Assembly (NCBI RefSeq): GCF_001423085.1
Contig: NZ_LMNU01000004.1
Location: 162,796 to 226,795 of the forward strand
Direction of reading: 5' to 3'
DNA: 64,000 bases
From: Methylobacterium sp. Leaf125
GTDB lineage: Bacteria; Pseudomonadota; Alphaproteobacteria; Rhizobiales; Beijerinckiaceae
The stretch's first letter is position 1. Each line of letters begins with the position of its first letter. This document shows, in pieces, positions 62,067-64,000 of the stretch. Under the pieces are notes generated by a model that was not told the DNA's origin, made no database searches, and was given only the letters and a program-made list of their open reading frames with translations. The position numbers were made by a program, and so were the translations under genes.

Positions 62067-62606
62067 ATGCTCAACGCGATCGCCCGTTATTTCGGATGGA
62101 ATAATGCCCCGCCCGTCCCGTCGCCCGTGAAGGTGAAGGCAATCCAACCTGGGACGACGAGAGCCACGGTCCCGGCGGGACCGATCCCGACCGGCAATTC
62201 GCCCGATACCGCCGGTCCCGCGCATGACAAGTCGAAGGTCGAGGGAAGCGGAGAAGACGTTAAGCCAGCCATGGAGGGCATCCTTTCGGATACCCTCCAG
62301 AGGACGCCGCCTGCGGCGGCATCCCCAGGGCTCCCGCCCGTGGACCCGAGAAACGAAACGGGAGCCGAGGGGGAGATGGATCTTCCTAGGCTTGGGGATC
62401 TCGACGGAACCCAGGAAAATCCTGCAGCGGTCGTCGAAGATTTCGACGACGCAGCGGCGTCCACGCTGACGGTGACGTCAGCACCCGAATGCACCCCATC
62501 GCGAAAGCGGGTGAAGAATCGGGCCGCAAGCGCGGAGGAGCCGCCAAGGGCAAAGCGACGCCCGACTGGAAAGCGACGCACCACTGTCGATCCCGCAACT
62601 AACTAG
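62067..62606 (+). CDS. hypothetical disordered protein
   Basis: The 179-residue product begins MLNAIARYFGWNNAPPVPSP and is then almost wholly polar and proline/alanine/acid-rich, ending in a basic tail (SRKRVKNRAAS, AKRRPTGKRRTT). It has no signal peptide or clear fold. The ribosome site AAGGAGG (62053-62059) is perfect and a promoter with a structured leader lies upstream, so it is very likely expressed. The basic tail could contact DNA. Confidence 0.6.
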   Translation: MLNAIARYFGWNNAPPVPSPVKVKAIQPGTTRATVPAGPIPTGNSPDTAGPAHDKSKVEGSGEDVKPAMEGILSDTLQRTPPAAASPGLPPVDPRNETGAEGEMDLPRLGDLDGTQENPAAVVEDFDDAAASTLTVTSAPECTPSRKRVKNRAASAEEPPRAKRRPTGKRRTTVDPATN

Positions 62607-62763
62607 CGGAGCGACGCTGAAGATGCCGGATGCCGCCCGCTGTAAGCATGTCGCCCACGTGAACCTGACCAAGGTTCGCGCGGGCCGATCATTGCCGCCG
62701 TCCAGGGATTGCGACTATCAGCACGCAGGCGGCTCAAACGTCCCCTTGGTGAGAACGGCACGG

Positions 62764-63228
62764 ATGGCGCGGAAGCCCCAGATCCCGAAAGGAAGCAAGG
62801 GCGCACCGGCCCCGCGGACAGGCCCAAGACGGCGCCTGGACGACGCTGCGATCGGACGTGTCTGCGAGGTCATCCGGTCCTGGTCCTTACAACCGATGAC
62901 ATGGGAAGCCTTGACGGAGGACATCGCGCGCAGGGAGCGAGGGGGCTGGACGCGCCAGTCGCTTGCCGGCAACGCTAGGATCTCGGAAGCCTACGACAAA
63001 CGGAAGCGCGAGCTGGGTTCGGGTAAGGCGAAGGTGCCCCGGGACCCGGCCATCGTCATTTTGAAACGGGATATTCAGGAGCGGGATGTAGAGATCGCCC
63101 GGCTCAAGGATCTTCTCAGCGCCTACGAGGAGCGTTTCCTCGTCATGCTGCGGAATGCCGCCGTCCGCGGCCTGAAGCCCGAGGAGCTGGAGAAGGCCCT
63201 GCCGCCGATTGACCGCAAGAGCATCTGA
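62764..63228 (+). CDS. HTH plus coiled-coil protein of unknown role
   Basis: The 154-residue product starts MARKPQIPKGSKGAPAPRTG (basic, flexible). A helical domain with a possible HTH follows (MTWEALTEDIARRERGGWTRQSLAG), then a coiled coil (ILKRDIQERDVEIARLKDLLSAYEE). This layout is like accessory proteins coded near island recombinases. ATG 62764 was chosen because the upstream frame (to 62623) has no domain features. The next gene begins 15 bp downstream. Confidence 0.62.
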   Translation: MARKPQIPKGSKGAPAPRTGPRRRLDDAAIGRVCEVIRSWSLQPMTWEALTEDIARRERGGWTRQSLAGNARISEAYDKRKRELGSGKAKVPRDPAIVILKRDIQERDVEIARLKDLLSAYEERFLVMLRNAAVRGLKPEELEKALPPIDRKSI

Positions 63229-63243
63229 GAGCCAAATCGAGCG

Positions 63244-63690
63244 ATGGAGGACATACTCTCAGGTGCCGCAGCCGGCGCGGAAAATGTCAGACGTCTGAAG
63301 GCCTACCTCGATGGTTTGGCAGCCCAGCAGATGAGCCTCCCCGTAAGGCAGGGGCGTGTGAACGTCAGTGCGGTTGCGCTGTCCTGCGGCTTCGATCGGC
63401 AGGTGCTCTACAAGAATTCGGTCGCCAAGGAGATGCTCGCGCAGGCCGAAGCCGAGCTCGGCTTGGACCGTGAGGTCGCCGAAGCCGAGGATGATAAGCC
63501 TCCGGTTCGCCCCACCGACCAGCGCGACCGCCGCATTCACAAGCTGGAGCAGGAAAACGCTTCCCTACGGGCGGAAGTCGTTGGCTTACGCGAACGCCTT
63601 CGCCGCGTTCGTCACGTCGAGGAACACATGGCGGACACGGGCCGATGGGTCTCGTCACTTCCCCGGTCGCTCGGAGAGAGTGAAGAGTGA
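63244..63690 (+). CDS. HTH plus coiled-coil protein, second of the terminal operon
   Basis: The 148-residue product has a helical start (ENVRRLKAYLDGLAAQQMSLP), an HTH-like segment (VNVSAVALSCGFDRQVLYKNSVAKEML) and a coiled coil (IHKLEQENASLRAEVVGLRERLRRV). It has the same overall plan as the preceding protein, but no obvious sequence identity. Its TGA overlaps a GTG start of the next frame (GTGA), so the three are coupled. The role is unknown. Confidence 0.62.
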   Translation: MEDILSGAAAGAENVRRLKAYLDGLAAQQMSLPVRQGRVNVSAVALSCGFDRQVLYKNSVAKEMLAQAEAELGLDREVAEAEDDKPPVRPTDQRDRRIHKLEQENASLRAEVVGLRERLRRVRHVEEHMADTGRWVSSLPRSLGESEE

Positions 63691-64000
63691 TCGTCCCTGG
63701 GAGCCAATCCGTGGATGGCACCCCCACGGATCCAGCGAATGTGAGGGAGACCTCTCGTGAGCCGGCAATCCCGCTTGCCCCTTCGCCACCGCCGGCATCG
63801 GATAGGAAGAGGTTTGCGGGTCCCGAGACAGCGGACGCAACGCTCATCCGGCATCTTGCCGAGACGGCCGCGTTCGAGGGAATCGGCTATGCCAAGGCTG
63901 CGCGTTTGGTGGATGCGTTCGGCAAGAACCTTCCGCGCCTGCTGGCCCAAGGGGATCCGACCCCCTTCATCCCGGTCGTCGGTGATCGAGCTGCCTCAAC
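63687..64000 (+). CDS. 5' end of an unknown gene with a possible helix-hairpin-helix
   Basis: From GTG 63687, which overlaps the previous stop, the frame is open to the window end (about 104 residues). After a proline-rich start it reads LIRHLAETAAFEGIGYAKAARLVDAFGKNLPRLLAQGDP. The GIGYAKAARLVDAFG part resembles a helix-hairpin-helix like those at the start of RecD2-type helicases. The protein is cut by the window, so the assignment is tentative. Confidence 0.5.
   Translation, partial: MIVPGSQSVDGTPTDPANVRETSREPAIPLAPSPPPASDRKRFAGPETADATLIRHLAETAAFEGIGYAKAARLVDAFGKNLPRLLAQGDPTPFIPVVGDRAAS

Overview
The window is high-GC DNA from an alphaproteobacterium, most likely a Methylobacterium/Methylorubrum-type organism. 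That placement is inferred from base composition, gene content (YdcH-purE-purK cluster, ExoR-like Sel1 protein, FNT transporter next to a PP2C-kinase fusion, class II GlpX), and an alphaproteobacterial LexA box (GAAC-N7-GAAC) upstream of ssb. No rRNA, tRNA or CRISPR array was seen.

The left two thirds (1 to about 41.9 kb) look like ordinary chromosome. In order they hold: a frameshifted polysaccharide-lyase gene cut by the window edge; an MFS transporter; a lone receiver-domain protein; a zinc-ribbon membrane protein; a WYL regulator divergent from a VOC-family protein; an FNT channel followed by a phosphatase-kinase fusion; a low-GC orphan gene; the lactate-utilisation operon lutABC; a transglutaminase-like protein and the ethanolamine ammonia-lyase genes eutBC; ilvD and an ExoR-like protein; a GST and xthA; a ceramidase-like membrane protein; hom and glpX; a chemoreceptor; an SGNH hydrolase; a TPR lipoprotein; purK, purE and two divergent YdcH-type proteins; a PrpE-type acyl-CoA synthetase; an OYE-family reductase; small proteins around a block of palindromic 35-bp repeats; a phosphodiester glycosidase; a glycine/tyrosine-rich exported protein; a DUF4174 protein; an NADP-dependent reductase; and ssb. 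Short in-frame tandem repeats recur across this part.

From the ssb terminator to the right edge the content changes to that of a mobile genomic island. It opens with three translationally coupled tyrosine recombinases (42.0-46.8 kb). Next come an XRE regulator, an ABC-three-component (ABC-3C) conflict operon (PD-(D/E)XK-like nuclease, middle component, Rad50-like ATPase; 47.7-51.1 kb) and a serine resolvase. Then there is a stress module of a Tat-exported molybdopterin oxidoreductase, a cytochrome b and a methionine-rich periplasmic peptide (52.1-54.2 kb), which resembles the yedY1-yedZ1-mrpX hypochlorite defence of Azospira. A 1412-residue hybrid histidine kinase, an orphan ParD-like antitoxin, a mobilisation operon (MobC-like protein, relaxase and two small overlapping genes), a structured leader with a consensus promoter, and an operon of unknown proteins that runs off the end complete the window.

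The most interesting parts are the ABC-3C operon and the putative methionine-sulfoxide-cycling module carried on the island, then the recombinase trio (the middle member seems to lack catalytic residues) and the overlapping reading frames at the end of the relaxase gene. All assignments come from reading the sequence; no database search was run.
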